Source: Convivina praedatoris (GTDB taxonomy: Bacteria > Bacillota > Bacilli > Lactobacillales > Lactobacillaceae). Taken from it: a stretch of 64,000 bases of DNA. This document shows, one piece after another, positions 45,818 to 54,650 of the stretch. The position numbers were made by a program, and so were the translations under genes. The stretch lies in assembly GCF_933208505.1 (NCBI RefSeq), contig NZ_CAKOEU010000001.1; one strand, written 5' to 3'. Position 1 is the stretch's first letter, and every line of letters starts with the position of its first letter. Under the pieces are notes generated by a model, which was not told where the DNA came from, ran no database searches, and worked only from the letters and a program-made list of their open reading frames with translations.

Positions 45818-47134
45818 TTATTCGCTAAACTCAAACACGAAGTCGGAATTATTGATACGGACATCATCACCGTTCTTGGCACCGGCCTCTTTCAGACGTT
45901 CATCGACTCCCATATGACGCAACTTACGAGCGAATCGCATAATCGTTGCTTCACGTTGCATGTTGGTCATCGCAAATAGCTTTTCGACAGCTTGACCAGA
46001 AATTAGCCAAGTATTTTCATCAGCCACCCACTCGACCTTAAATTCAGGCTTTTCTTCCTTGAATTTATAAATCTTTTCGGCAGTTGTTTCTGGTTCCAGG
46101 TGATAACTTTCTGGTACTGCTGCAGTTTCTAATGTATTGGCCGTCAAAATCATTAATTGATTAACACCATTTTGCTGAATAGCCGAAATCGGCACAATTT
46201 CAGGTACCTCTGGCAAACCAGAATCAGCCTGCACTTGCTTTTTAAAGGTTGCTAATAATTCAGCGGCATCAGGCATGTCCATCTTAGTGGCCACCACAAT
46301 TTGTGGTCGCTCTAACAAGGTTGGGTCGTACTCTTTTAACTCATTTAGAATCTTACGATACTGTTCGTAAGGGTCATTGCCCTCAATACCAGACATATCG
46401 ACTAGGTGCAAAATTAAACGGGTCCGTTCTACATGGCGAAGAAATTCAAAGCCTAATCCGACTCCTTGAGAAGCTCCTTCGATTAATCCAGGTAAATCAG
46501 CCATAACAAAGTCACGGCCGTCTGCCAAACGAACTAAACCAATATTAGGATCAATCGTAGTAAAGTGATAAGCGCCAATTTTAGGTTTAGCATTAGAAAC
46601 CACTGATAGCAGAGTTGATTTTCCAGCTGATGGGAAACCAACTAAACCAACATCGGCCAAAACTCGTAATTCCATGCGAATATTACGCACTTGGCCTGGC
46701 TCGCCGTTTTCAGATATTTCTGGGGCTGGATTAGCTGGGGTGGCAAAACGAATGTTACCACGACCACCACGGCCACCTTTAGCAACCACTAGAGTTTCAC
46801 CATTTTCCAACAAATCTCCTAGCAATTCACCTGTATCAGCATCATAAACCAAAGTTCCTTCTGGCACTTTAATAATCCGATCTTCGGCCGAAGCCCCAGT
46901 CATCCCCTTGGTACCACCATTCCCACCTGCTTGGGCTTTAAAATGACGATTATAACGGAAGTCCATCAAGGTCCGTAAACCTTCATCAACTTTAAGGATA
47001 ATTGAGCCGCCATGGCCACCATCCCCACCAAAAGGACCACCCATAGCAACAAATTTCTCATGTCGGAAGGAGACGATTCCATCGCCACCCTTTCCTGCTT
47101 TTAGTTCAACTTGTGCTTGATCGACAAATGCCAT
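45818..47134 (-). CDS. obg: GTPase Obg (CgtA), ribosome assembly
   Basis: A conserved GTPase involved in 50S subunit maturation and stress control. The 438 residues have the Gly-rich Obg fold at residues 1-158, a G domain (GFPSAGKSTLL, DLPGLIEGAS) and a C-terminal OCT domain found in Firmicutes. Length and motifs are intact. It forms a single-gene unit with its own terminator. Confidence 0.95.
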   Translation of the reverse strand: MAFVDQAQVELKAGKGGDGIVSFRHEKFVAMGGPFGGDGGHGGSIILKVDEGLRTLMDFRYNRHFKAQAGGNGGTKGMTGASAEDRIIKVPEGTLVYDADTGELLGDLLENGETLVVAKGGRGGRGNIRFATPANPAPEISENGEPGQVRNIRMELRVLADVGLVGFPSAGKSTLLSVVSNAKPKIGAYHFTTIDPNIGLVRLADGRDFVMADLPGLIEGASQGVGLGFEFLRHVERTRLILHLVDMSGIEGNDPYEQYRKILNELKEYDPTLLERPQIVVATKMDMPDAAELLATFKKQVQADSGLPEVPEIVPISAIQQNGVNQLMILTANTLETAAVPESYHLEPETTAEKIYKFKEEKPEFKVEWVADENTWLISGQAVEKLFAMTNMQREATIMRFARKLRHMGVDERLKEAGAKNGDDVRINNSDFVFEFSE

Positions 47135-47211
47135 ATATTTTTACCTACTAAGGGAAACCCCTCTTCTATTCCTATTAACTCAAAAGTTTAGTTTATCATA
47201 GCTATCACTAT

Positions 47212-49005
47212 TTAGCTATGGTTCTGGGACAGTGACCAATGAATGACCCGGGCGAGTTTCTCATTAATCCCTAATGATTGTAACTCTTCAATACTAGCTG
47301 CTTCAATTTTAGGTAAGGAACCAAAATTACGCAATAATTTTTGCCGGGTTTTTGGTCCCACGCCTTGAATACTATCCAAACGTGAGGTTAACGAGTTTTT
47401 AGAGCGCAACTGCCGATGAAAAGTGATGGCAAAACGGTGTACTTCATCTTGAATTCGCTGCAACAAGTAAAAACCTTGCGACTGCCGAGCCAAAAAGACA
47501 ACATCTCCAGTACGACCATCAATTAAATCAGCTGTTCGGTGCTTATCATTTTTAACCATTCCCGCAATGGGAATTGATAACCCTAGTTCATCTTCTAGCA
47601 CTTCCTTGGCTGCATGGACCTGAATTTCACCACCATCCATGAGAATCAAGTCCGGGAAATCACCTTTTTCTTTTAAAAGACGACTGTAGCGACGCCGAAT
47701 GACCTCTTGGGTTTCCTTCCATTCATCAGCGTGATTAACACTTTTAATTTTATACTTACGATACAGCTTACGTTCTGGAATGCCATCTTCAAACACAACC
47801 ATGGCCGAAACAATCTCAACACCTTGCGTATGAGAATGGTCAAAGGCTTCAATCCGGTGACCAGCTGAAAGATGCAAAGCATCGGTAATTTCTTGCATAG
47901 CACCAGTCGTTTTTTGTTCATTTAACTCTAACAAACGGAACTTTTCTTCCAATACAATTTGAGCGTTTTTTTGGGCTAATTCTAATAAATCACGTTTTTC
48001 ACCCCGTACCGGAACGCGCACCGGTACATCCAAAATGTCGGATAGAATTTGGAGATTCATCCCCTTGGGCACCAAAACTTCCCGAGGCTTTTGGATATTA
48101 CGCTGGCTATAAAACTGCTGGATAAAGTTACTCAACTCAGTTGAGGCATCTTCCACGACAGCAAAAGTACGCTTATACTGCCGAATCAAACGAGCCTGTC
48201 GCAAGAAAAAGACGGTTACCGTCATCCATCCTTTGTCTAAATAGTAATTAAAGAGATCCCGCGGAGTTGTATCCTTAGATAAAACTCGTTGGCTTTCAAC
48301 GGTTTCATCAATGTATTTTAATTGATCGCGAAGGTCAGCTGCTCGTTCAAATTCTAAGTTTTCGGCTGCCTGATTCATTTGATCAGCAATATGTTGCTTA
48401 ACGTTCTTCGTATTCCCGTCCAAAAAATGTTTAATTTTTTCAATCTGTGCTTGATACTCAGCTTCCGGTACCGCATGCCAACAAGGTCCCAAGCACTGAC
48501 CCATACTGTAATATAGGCAAGGTCGGCCCTGATAGCCATTACAACGCCGTAAGGGATAATTCTTTTCTAAAAAATGCAGGGTTTCCTGGGCAGCATAAAC
48601 ATTCGGATAGGGGCCAAAGTAAAAGCCCCCATCCCTACGAACTTCGTTAACCAAGGCCATTTTGGGATTGCGTTCCTTGGTAATTTTAATATAAGGATAA
48701 CCGGTGCCGTATTTCAAACGAATATTGTAGTAAGGCTTATACTTTTTAATTAATTCATTTTCTAGTAAGAACGCTTCCTTATCGGAATTGGTTACAATAA
48801 AATCAAAATCAACGATTTTACTAACTAATTCCGCCGTTTTACCAGTATGATCCTGTTTAAAATAGGAACGAACACGATTTTTAAGATTCTTGGCCTTCCC
48901 CACATAAATAATCTTACCGTTGTCATCTTTCATTTGGTAAGAGCCTGGTTCATTAGGTAAAAGGGTTAATTTATCTTCGATATGTTGTGATGGATGTGCA
49001 AGCAT
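47212..49005 (-). CDS. uvrC: UvrABC nuclease subunit UvrC
   Basis: A subunit of nucleotide excision repair that makes both incisions. The GIY-YIG type N-terminal nuclease (GSYQMKDDNGKIIYVGKAKNLKNRV), the UvrB-binding UVR motif, the RNase H-like C-terminal nuclease and the tandem helix-hairpin-helix end are present. The frame extends to 49053, but the ATG at 49005 (MLAHPSQHIEDKL) is the likely start, giving 597 residues. A TATAAT lies only 6 bases upstream, so the transcript may start at or very close to the ATG. Confidence 0.92.
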   Translation of the reverse strand: MLAHPSQHIEDKLTLLPNEPGSYQMKDDNGKIIYVGKAKNLKNRVRSYFKQDHTGKTAELVSKIVDFDFIVTNSDKEAFLLENELIKKYKPYYNIRLKYGTGYPYIKITKERNPKMALVNEVRRDGGFYFGPYPNVYAAQETLHFLEKNYPLRRCNGYQGRPCLYYSMGQCLGPCWHAVPEAEYQAQIEKIKHFLDGNTKNVKQHIADQMNQAAENLEFERAADLRDQLKYIDETVESQRVLSKDTTPRDLFNYYLDKGWMTVTVFFLRQARLIRQYKRTFAVVEDASTELSNFIQQFYSQRNIQKPREVLVPKGMNLQILSDILDVPVRVPVRGEKRDLLELAQKNAQIVLEEKFRLLELNEQKTTGAMQEITDALHLSAGHRIEAFDHSHTQGVEIVSAMVVFEDGIPERKLYRKYKIKSVNHADEWKETQEVIRRRYSRLLKEKGDFPDLILMDGGEIQVHAAKEVLEDELGLSIPIAGMVKNDKHRTADLIDGRTGDVVFLARQSQGFYLLQRIQDEVHRFAITFHRQLRSKNSLTSRLDSIQGVGPKTRQKLLRNFGSLPKIEAASIEELQSLGINEKLARVIHWSLSQNHS

Positions 49006-49011
49006 GTCCCT

Positions 49012-49017
49012 ATTATA
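49012..49017 (-). promoter_or_regulatory. Possible -10 for a leaderless uvrC mRNA
   Basis: TATAAT on the minus strand lies six bases before the uvrC ATG. A good -35 is not visible, so this is tentative. Confidence 0.4.
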
Positions 49018-49035
49018 ACCCCCTTTATAAGATAG

Positions 49036-49063
49036 AAAAAAGCGTACCAGCAAGTACGCTTTT
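49036..49063 (-). terminator. Terminator after pyrG
   Basis: Stem AGCGTAC/GTACGCT with A/T flanks (arms 49041-49047 and 49054-49060) and TTTTTT on the minus strand. It separates pyrG from uvrC. Confidence 0.85.
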
Positions 49064-49068
49064 AAAAA

Positions 49069-50688
49069 TTATTGACCGCTATAATTAATCGCCGCCGTAA
49101 TGAAAGCATTGTACAAACCTTCGGGACGATTTGGTCGTGACAAGAATTCAGGATGGTATTGAGCAGCGATAAAGAAATCATTCTTAGGATACTCAATCAC
49201 TTCCATCAAACGATTGTCCGGTGAAGTAGCCGAAAAGACCATACCAGCATCTTCAAACTCCTGACGATAATCAGTATTAAATTCATAACGATGACGGTGA
49301 CGCTCTTGTACTTCAGCTTGATCACCATAGGCATGGGCCGTCTTAGTACCAGCCAAAAGACAAGTTGGATAGAAACCAAGGCGTTGCGTACCACCCAAGT
49401 CTTCCACGTCAGCCTGATCAGCCATCAAACCAATCACAGGATCTGGCGTTTGCGGATTTAACTCGGTTGAGTTAGCATCTTTATGTCCTAACACATCGCG
49501 GGCAAATTCAACCGAAGCCAATTGCATACCCAAACATACACCCAAGAAAGGAATATTGTGTTCTCGGGCATGTCGAATAGCCTGAATTTTACCTTCAGTT
49601 CCACGCGAACCAAAGCCACCCGGAATCATAATTCCATCAACACCCATAACCAAATCAGCCACATTATCAGCCGTTACAGTTTCAGAATTAATGTGTTTGA
49701 TGATGACATCGGTTGACTGTGAATAACCAGCATGCTTCAAGGCTTCATTAACTGAAATATAGGCATCTGGCAGATCAGTATACTTACCAACCAATGCGAT
49801 TTGAATCTTCTTTTTCGGATGCTTAATTGATTCAACCATTTCCTTCCACTGACTCATATCAGCTTCTGGAGCTTGAATATTCAGCTTTTCCAAGACCACG
49901 TCGTCCATATGCTGTGCTTGTAAATTCAAAGGAATTTCATACAAGGTTTCTACATCACGTGATTCAATCACGGCCTGTGTATTCACATCGGTAAAGGTTG
50001 AAATTTTAGACTTCAAGCCATCATCCAAAGGCTTTTCAGTCCGCAAAACAATCATATCAGGTTGAATACCTAGCGAACGTAACTGACTAACTGAGTGTTG
50101 GGTTGGCTTAGTTTTAGCCTCTCCGGCAGCTCGCAAGTAAACAATCAAACTCGTGTGAATGTAGAAGACATTTTCACTACCAAGGTCGGATTTCATCTGA
50201 CGCAAGGCTTCAATAAAGGGCAAACTTTCAATGTCACCAACTGTGCCACCTACTTCAACAATGACAACGTCAGCGTCTTTAGATTCACCAGCTTTAATAA
50301 TTTTATCTTTAATCGCATTAGTAACATGCGGAATTACTTGAACCGTGGCACCATTATAATCGCCACGTCGCTCCTTACTCAAAACTTCAGAATAAATTCG
50401 ACCGGTCGTCACATTGGAATACATATTTGTATCAATGTCCATGAAACGTTCATAGTGACCCATGTCTAAATCAGTTTCCAAGCCATCGCCAGTCACGAAA
50501 GTTTCGCCGTGCTGGTAAGGAGACATGGTACCGGGATCAATATTGATATATGGATCAAGCTTTTGAATCGCTAACTTCAGTCCCCGGTTTTTAAGTAAGC
50601 GTCCTAATGAAGCCGCTACGATTCCTTTTCCTAACGAAGAGACGACCCCTCCGGTAACAAAAATATACTTAACCTGCTTATCTGCCAT
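49069..50688 (-). CDS. pyrG: CTP synthase
   Basis: It converts UTP to CTP using glutamine and ATP. The 539 residues have an N-terminal synthetase domain (KYIFVTGGVVSSLGKGI) and a C-terminal glutaminase domain with catalytic Cys in GVCLGMQLA. The ATG at 50688 has AGGAGG and gives the MADKQVKY start. The leader carries an initial GGGCTC and a terminator, the arrangement of Gram-positive pyrG genes regulated by CTP levels. Confidence 0.95.
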   Translation of the reverse strand: MADKQVKYIFVTGGVVSSLGKGIVAASLGRLLKNRGLKLAIQKLDPYINIDPGTMSPYQHGETFVTGDGLETDLDMGHYERFMDIDTNMYSNVTTGRIYSEVLSKERRGDYNGATVQVIPHVTNAIKDKIIKAGESKDADVVIVEVGGTVGDIESLPFIEALRQMKSDLGSENVFYIHTSLIVYLRAAGEAKTKPTQHSVSQLRSLGIQPDMIVLRTEKPLDDGLKSKISTFTDVNTQAVIESRDVETLYEIPLNLQAQHMDDVVLEKLNIQAPEADMSQWKEMVESIKHPKKKIQIALVGKYTDLPDAYISVNEALKHAGYSQSTDVIIKHINSETVTADNVADLVMGVDGIMIPGGFGSRGTEGKIQAIRHAREHNIPFLGVCLGMQLASVEFARDVLGHKDANSTELNPQTPDPVIGLMADQADVEDLGGTQRLGFYPTCLLAGTKTAHAYGDQAEVQERHRHRYEFNTDYRQEFEDAGMVFSATSPDNRLMEVIEYPKNDFFIAAQYHPEFLSRPNRPEGLYNAFITAAINYSGQ

Positions 50689-50752
50689 AATGCCTCCTAA
50701 TTCTTCCAATCAACGTCTTTTGGGAACTTATCCGGCTAAAATAAAAAATAGA

Positions 50753-50810
50753 AAAGCCCCCAAGCCTGTGCTTGAGAGCTTTAAACGTTTTTCACACTAA
50801 TTGTGAGCCC
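50753..50810 (-). promoter_or_regulatory. pyrG leader attenuator (reiterative-transcription type)
   Basis: On the minus strand the predicted transcript begins GGGCTC (+1 near 50810). Further down, 50770-50782 and 50753-50765 form a 13-bp terminator stem (with G-U pairs) followed by a T-rich run. The upper-arm segment GCTCTC could pair with a tract of extra G residues added when CTP is low, preventing the terminator. This matches the Bacillus pyrG mechanism. Confidence 0.78.
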
Positions 50811-50816
50811 TTATAT

Positions 50817-50845
50817 ATACTACAAAGTCGACCTTATCTTGTCAA
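50817..50845 (-). promoter_or_regulatory. pyrG promoter
   Basis: TTGACA (50840-50845), 17 bases, TAGTAT (50817-50822), then six bases to the initiating GGG on the minus strand. Confidence 0.75.
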
Positions 50846-50853
50846 CTTATTTT

Positions 50854-51570
50854 TTAGCTTGCTGCAGAATCAATAATCAAACCGTCATCGCTTGATCCAC
50901 TAAGCTGGTCATAATAAGCTGACATAGTCATCTGATAGTAAGGTACTACCCAAATAGCAGCAATTCCAAAGGTAACACCAATTAACAAGAACCAACCGAT
51001 AAAGCTTAATTGTAAGACAAAATATTCCGCCTTGTGACCATCCATCAACTTACGACTCTGGGTAATTGCCTCAGTATAGCCTAGCTTTTCACCCTTATCC
51101 AAAGCATCCCGGTAAATAAAGCCAGCCTGTGAATAAGCCAGTGACTTAATAATACCTGGCACAATCAATAGCAGGGTCCACAACAAAATCCAAACATACT
51201 GTAAAATACCGATTACCAAAGAACCTAGAAATAGACCTTTTTGTTGGTAAACATAAATGAATTGTAGAAATGGATGGGGCTTTTTTTCTTGATTACGGTA
51301 AAAGTCCAACAAAGCAAGGGCAACCCCGATTTCGACAAAAAAGCCGACAATGCTGAATAGGTCACTTGTAAAATCCAAATGGAACATGTTGACATAATCA
51401 ACAACAGTTGCCGTATTGTTGGTGATACTATCGTAGTTAGCAGAATGTGATCCAGACCATCCCCCAGACAAAAAAGACACAATTAGGGCAGGTAAAGTAA
51501 CTAAAATTACATAACCATAATTACCACTCAAACGTTCTTTGACTGAATGCTTTAATTCACTTCGATTCAT
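50854..51570 (-). CDS. DUF975 family membrane protein, copy 2
   Basis: A 238-residue membrane protein with about five hydrophobic segments. It shares DUF975 hallmarks with the gene at 41722-42453 (SRKLMDGHKAEYFVLQLSFIGWFLL, IPGIIKSLAYSQAGFIYRD). Function unknown. The ATG at 51570 has GGGGGAA upstream and is preferred over a start four codons earlier. It lies alone between pyrG and the T-box permease. Confidence 0.85.
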   Translation of the reverse strand: MNRSELKHSVKERLSGNYGYVILVTLPALIVSFLSGGWSGSHSANYDSITNNTATVVDYVNMFHLDFTSDLFSIVGFFVEIGVALALLDFYRNQEKKPHPFLQFIYVYQQKGLFLGSLVIGILQYVWILLWTLLLIVPGIIKSLAYSQAGFIYRDALDKGEKLGYTEAITQSRKLMDGHKAEYFVLQLSFIGWFLLIGVTFGIAAIWVVPYYQMTMSAYYDQLSGSSDDGLIIDSAAS

Positions 51571-51661
51571 AATTTCCCCCATATGATTTAGATTGACATT
51601 ACCCAGTTTCCTAAGTAAGTTACCATTCTATCATATCAGAATTTTGCTGCCATTCGCAAAA

Positions 51662-53035
51662 TCATCCCCGCTTCCGATGAGTCATTAGATAAACAAGGGA
51701 CATAATCACTAGAAAACCTAATCCGATAAAGAGTGGAATACGCGTATCTTGATTAATGACCATAAAGACCAAAGTAATCACGAGGGAGAAAATGGCAAAA
51801 TAATTGGTCCAAGGCGATAGCCATAACTTGAAAGGATGGTCAACCAACAGCCCCGGATTGGCCCGTCGAAAACGAATTTGACTAATTAAAATCACAAACC
51901 AAGGAACCATTCCAGGCAAGGTACTGGCACTATATACCAAAACAAAGACACTGGAACTGCCATGCCAAAATAGTGGCAAAATCGCGTTAATGATAATGCC
52001 TAACAGAATGCCACCCGAAATAGCTAGTACGGAAATTTCAGGTACACGACGCTTAGATAATTTTAAAAATCTCGGTGAAATTTCCTTACTTAAGGCCAGC
52101 GTATAAAGCATCCGACTCGAAGAAAAGATACCGGAATTCAAGGCCGACATAGCCGCTGTTAGCATGACAAAGTTAATAATACCGGCCGCAGCGGTAATTC
52201 CCACTCGAGCAAAGGTTTCCACAAAGGGTGAGCCAACTTGATCAAGTTGATTCCAAGGATAAATCGTAATAATCACAAAAATTGACCCAATATAGAAAAT
52301 CAAAATTCGAGCAACAATCGACTTAATCGATTTTACGATTGCTTCTTGCGGGTTAGCAGCTTCTCCAGCAGTAATCCCAATAATTTCAATTGCCTGATAA
52401 GAAGTCATGACAATTGACAGCGCAAACATAAAGCCTTTAAAACCACCAGCAAAAAACTGACCGTGCGTCCAGAGGTTTGAAAATCCGAGCGGATGACCGT
52501 GATTACCAATACCAAATAAAATCACTAAGAATCCCAAGATAATCATAAAGACAATCGTTACGACCTTGATCAAAGAGAACCAACTCTCCATCCGGCCGTA
52601 GGCTTTAACAGTAAATAAGTTAGCAGCCGTTAGGGTCGCCAGGACAACTATCGCACTAACCCAACTGGGAATGCCCGGCCACCAATAATCCAAATAGACC
52701 CCAACGGCAATCGTTTCACTAATACCAACCGTTAGCCACTGAAAAACGTTGGCCCAGACAGTCAAATAGCCTGCCAAAGGATGAATATAGCGACTAGCAT
52801 AATTAGCAAAAGAACCAACTGCCGGATCAACATATAACATCTCTCCTAAGGCCCGCATGACAATATAAAGGACCAAACCAGCTAACATATACGCCAATAA
52901 AACTGATGGACCTGTCCATTTAATTGTTGCGGCTGAACCCATAAAGAGTCCAACCCCGATTGTTCCTCCCAGAGCAATCATTTCCATTTGAAAAGAGGAT
53001 AAATCTCGACTCAATTCTTTTCCCTGTTTTGCCAT
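51662..53035 (-). CDS. Amino acid permease (APC family), T-box controlled
   Basis: A 457-residue permease with about 12 hydrophobic segments. The N-terminal MIALGGTIGVGLFMGSAATIKWTGPSVLL is the classical AAT-type signature, as in AapA, GabP and ProY. The frame extends to 53113 into the T-box. The ATG at 53035 with AGGAG is the likely start. The T-box upstream means an amino acid or its tRNA charging controls the gene. The amino acid is not certain. Confidence 0.88.
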   Translation of the reverse strand: MAKQGKELSRDLSSFQMEMIALGGTIGVGLFMGSAATIKWTGPSVLLAYMLAGLVLYIVMRALGEMLYVDPAVGSFANYASRYIHPLAGYLTVWANVFQWLTVGISETIAVGVYLDYWWPGIPSWVSAIVVLATLTAANLFTVKAYGRMESWFSLIKVVTIVFMIILGFLVILFGIGNHGHPLGFSNLWTHGQFFAGGFKGFMFALSIVMTSYQAIEIIGITAGEAANPQEAIVKSIKSIVARILIFYIGSIFVIITIYPWNQLDQVGSPFVETFARVGITAAAGIINFVMLTAAMSALNSGIFSSSRMLYTLALSKEISPRFLKLSKRRVPEISVLAISGGILLGIIINAILPLFWHGSSSVFVLVYSASTLPGMVPWFVILISQIRFRRANPGLLVDHPFKLWLSPWTNYFAIFSLVITLVFMVINQDTRIPLFIGLGFLVIMSLVYLMTHRKRG

Positions 53036-53070
53036 CTGCAAACTCCTAACTTTTCTACGCATGACATAAA

Positions 53071-53301
53071 AAAGCGTCCCCAGAAATCTAGGGACGCTGT
53101 TGCGTGGTACCACCCAAGTTCCGCCACATAGGCGACACTTAATCGACCGGGATAACGGCTGGTTAAGCCGGTCATAGTTTCACGCTTAGCTACTAGTATG
53201 TCAAAAGTAAGGTAGTCTTCACATAAAATCCTCGCCATTCTCACCAACCATGACGTCGCTAAATAGGAACTTTAAGCTACTCATCCTCACTACGTTAGGA
53301 C
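53071..53301 (-). ncRNA. T-box leader of the amino acid permease
   Basis: The minus strand carries a T-box segment (GGGTGGTACCACG, near 53103-53115), and a terminator (GCGTCCC/GGGACGC type, 53074-53097) with TTTTTT follows. A stem I-like region with GGTTGGTG precedes them. An AAG triplet just before CTAC, which can pair with an upstream GTAG, is a possible lysine specifier, but this is weak. Confidence 0.83.
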
Positions 53302-53302
53302 A

Positions 53303-53331
53303 ATTATAGCCAATCCAAAAATGATTTGCAA
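53303..53331 (-). promoter_or_regulatory. Promoter of the permease T-box transcript
   Basis: TTGCAA (53326-53331), 17 bases, TATAAT (53303-53308) on the minus strand. Confidence 0.75.
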
Positions 53332-53340
53332 GAAAATAAA

Positions 53341-53366
53341 AAGCAACTTTCTTCGGAAAGTTGCTT
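53341..53366. terminator. Terminator after tRNA-Lys
   Basis: AAGCAACTTTC/GAAAGTTGCTT stem with a TTCG loop and T-runs on both sides, between the tRNA and the permease promoter. Confidence 0.88.
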
Positions 53367-53401
53367 TTTTGGAATTTCCCAAGGTCTCCTGATTAACTCA
53401 G

Positions 53402-53475
53402 TGCTCCCGCTCGGATTCGAACCGAGGACCTTGGGATTAAAAATCCCCTACTCTAACCAACTGAGTTACAGGAGC
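53402..53475 (-). tRNA. tRNA-Lys (TTT)
   Basis: A 74-base cloverleaf on the minus strand. The acceptor stem is GCTCCTG/CGGGAGC with discriminator A, the anticodon loop is TTTTTAA with anticodon TTT, and the T-arm is CTCGG-TTCGAAT-CCGAG. CCA is not encoded. Confidence 0.9.
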
Positions 53476-53545
53476 ATAATCTTGCGCCGTAGCACAGTTA
53501 TATATATTACATTCTCAGTGGTAAAAAATCAACACTTTTTTTAAA

Positions 53546-54106
53546 TTATTTTTCTTCGTCGCCGTCGCTCAAATCATCAAGATCATCACTTCCAGCTAGC
53601 TCAGTTAGATTATCATCAATTGACTCTTCAGCCACTGAATCATCATCGTCACTATCGGAACTATCATCGTCATTATCAGACTTATCATCTGCGGCAACAT
53701 CGTCAAAGTCATCGTCTTCAGGATCATCATCGTTATAGTCAATGACATCGTCATCAGCGGCGTTATCAGCAAAGACATTAACCTTCTTCTTTGCTTTTTT
53801 ACGCTTTGGCTTTTCTTCGTCATCATCAATTTCATGAATTGACTCATCAATGGCATCAACTGGATACCATGCACGCAAGGCCCACTCATTATTTCCAAGG
53901 GAAATGAAGGAACCATCTGTGTTTAAGTCCGTATAAAATTGTGATAGTCGAGGTCGAAAACTCTCGGCATCAACCCCTAAAAAGTCTTGAATTTCCTCTA
54001 ATAGGCTACTAAAGGGCATTGAATCACCATGCTTTGACAAGATGGCGGTTGCAATCTCAACTAAGGCCATTTCCTCTTTAAGATTGCCATCTGCTTGTAT
54101 CGACAT
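53546..54106 (-). CDS. rpoE: RNA polymerase delta subunit RpoE
   Basis: A Gram-positive RNA polymerase subunit that increases transcription specificity and recycling. The N-terminal HARE-HTH domain covers about residues 1-90. The C-terminal half is an extreme Asp/Glu/Ser tail, which is normal for delta and probably disordered. It has 186 residues. The promoter lies inside the end of the upstream DUF1934 gene. Confidence 0.93.
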   Translation of the reverse strand: MSIQADGNLKEEMALVEIATAILSKHGDSMPFSSLLEEIQDFLGVDAESFRPRLSQFYTDLNTDGSFISLGNNEWALRAWYPVDAIDESIHEIDDDEEKPKRKKAKKKVNVFADNAADDDVIDYNDDDPEDDDFDDVAADDKSDNDDDSSDSDDDDSVAEESIDDNLTELAGSDDLDDLSDGDEEK

Positions 54107-54138
54107 ATCATACGTCCTTTCACATTTCTAACTAATTA

Positions 54139-54167
54139 AATATACTCAATTATGGCTTGAATTGCAA
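54139..54167 (-). promoter_or_regulatory. rpoE promoter
   Basis: TTGCAA (54162-54167), 17 bases, TATATT (54139-54144) on the minus strand. It overlaps the end of the DUF1934 gene. Confidence 0.6.
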
Positions 54168-54575
54168 ATCAACTCGATAACGACCAACAACTTGCCCTTG
54201 ACTGGATAAAACATATTCCAATAAAAGTTGACCAGTCCCCTTTTCTTGATTTAACTGCAAGTTTAAACCAGTTGTATAAGTATTGAGTACCATTGGACCA
54301 GCTGCGGTTTGATAAACCGTTTCTTGATCTTGTTGTGCTTTAAAACTTAAATACGTCGTATTTTCATTGCTACGGGTTAAACCAACTTGCTGTGGCTTTA
54401 GTTTAAAACGAACCTCCGTGTCACTTTGGTCAGGTAATGTTTCGGTGTAGCTAAGATATGCGGTTCCATTTCGTATAATCAATTGTCCCGGAAGATGGAA
54501 ATCAAACTTCTCATCACCGCCGTCTTGCCAAATTTTAGTAGTTAAGTCCACCTGAACCATAAATGTTTGTGACAA
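54150..54575 (-). CDS. DUF1934 family protein (YwiB-like, calycin fold)
   Basis: A 141-residue protein predicted as an all-beta, calycin-like small protein. The family is present in most lactobacilli next to rpoE and has no known function. The start codon is TTG, six bases after GGAGG. No signal peptide is seen. It is divergent from the HD phosphohydrolase gene. Confidence 0.8.
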   Translation of the reverse strand: MSQTFMVQVDLTTKIWQDGGDEKFDFHLPGQLIIRNGTAYLSYTETLPDQSDTEVRFKLKPQQVGLTRSNENTTYLSFKAQQDQETVYQTAAGPMVLNTYTTGLNLQLNQEKGTGQLLLEYVLSSQGQVVGRYRVDLQFKP

Positions 54576-54590
54576 AATATTCCTCCAGAA

Positions 54591-54619
54591 ATGACAGTTG
54601 TAAGTCTTTACATTATAAT
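54591..54619 (+). promoter_or_regulatory. Promoter of the HD phosphohydrolase gene
   Basis: ATGACA (54591-54596), 17 bases, TATAAT (54614-54619) on the plus strand. Confidence 0.65.
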
Positions 54620-54650
54620 ATAAACAAGCAAAAAGGAAAAAGGTTAAACC

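Noticed and set aside
50095..50469. A 124-residue plus-strand frame inside pyrG
   Set aside because: Antisense shadow of the conserved CTP synthase with no own start signal.
53546..53800. GAT/GAC-rich low-complexity stretch that looks like a repeat array
   Set aside because: It is the normal acidic C-terminal tail of the RNA polymerase delta subunit.
53605..53916. A Met/Thr-rich 103-residue frame inside rpoE
   Set aside because: It results from reading the GAT-rich acidic tail of the delta subunit in another frame.
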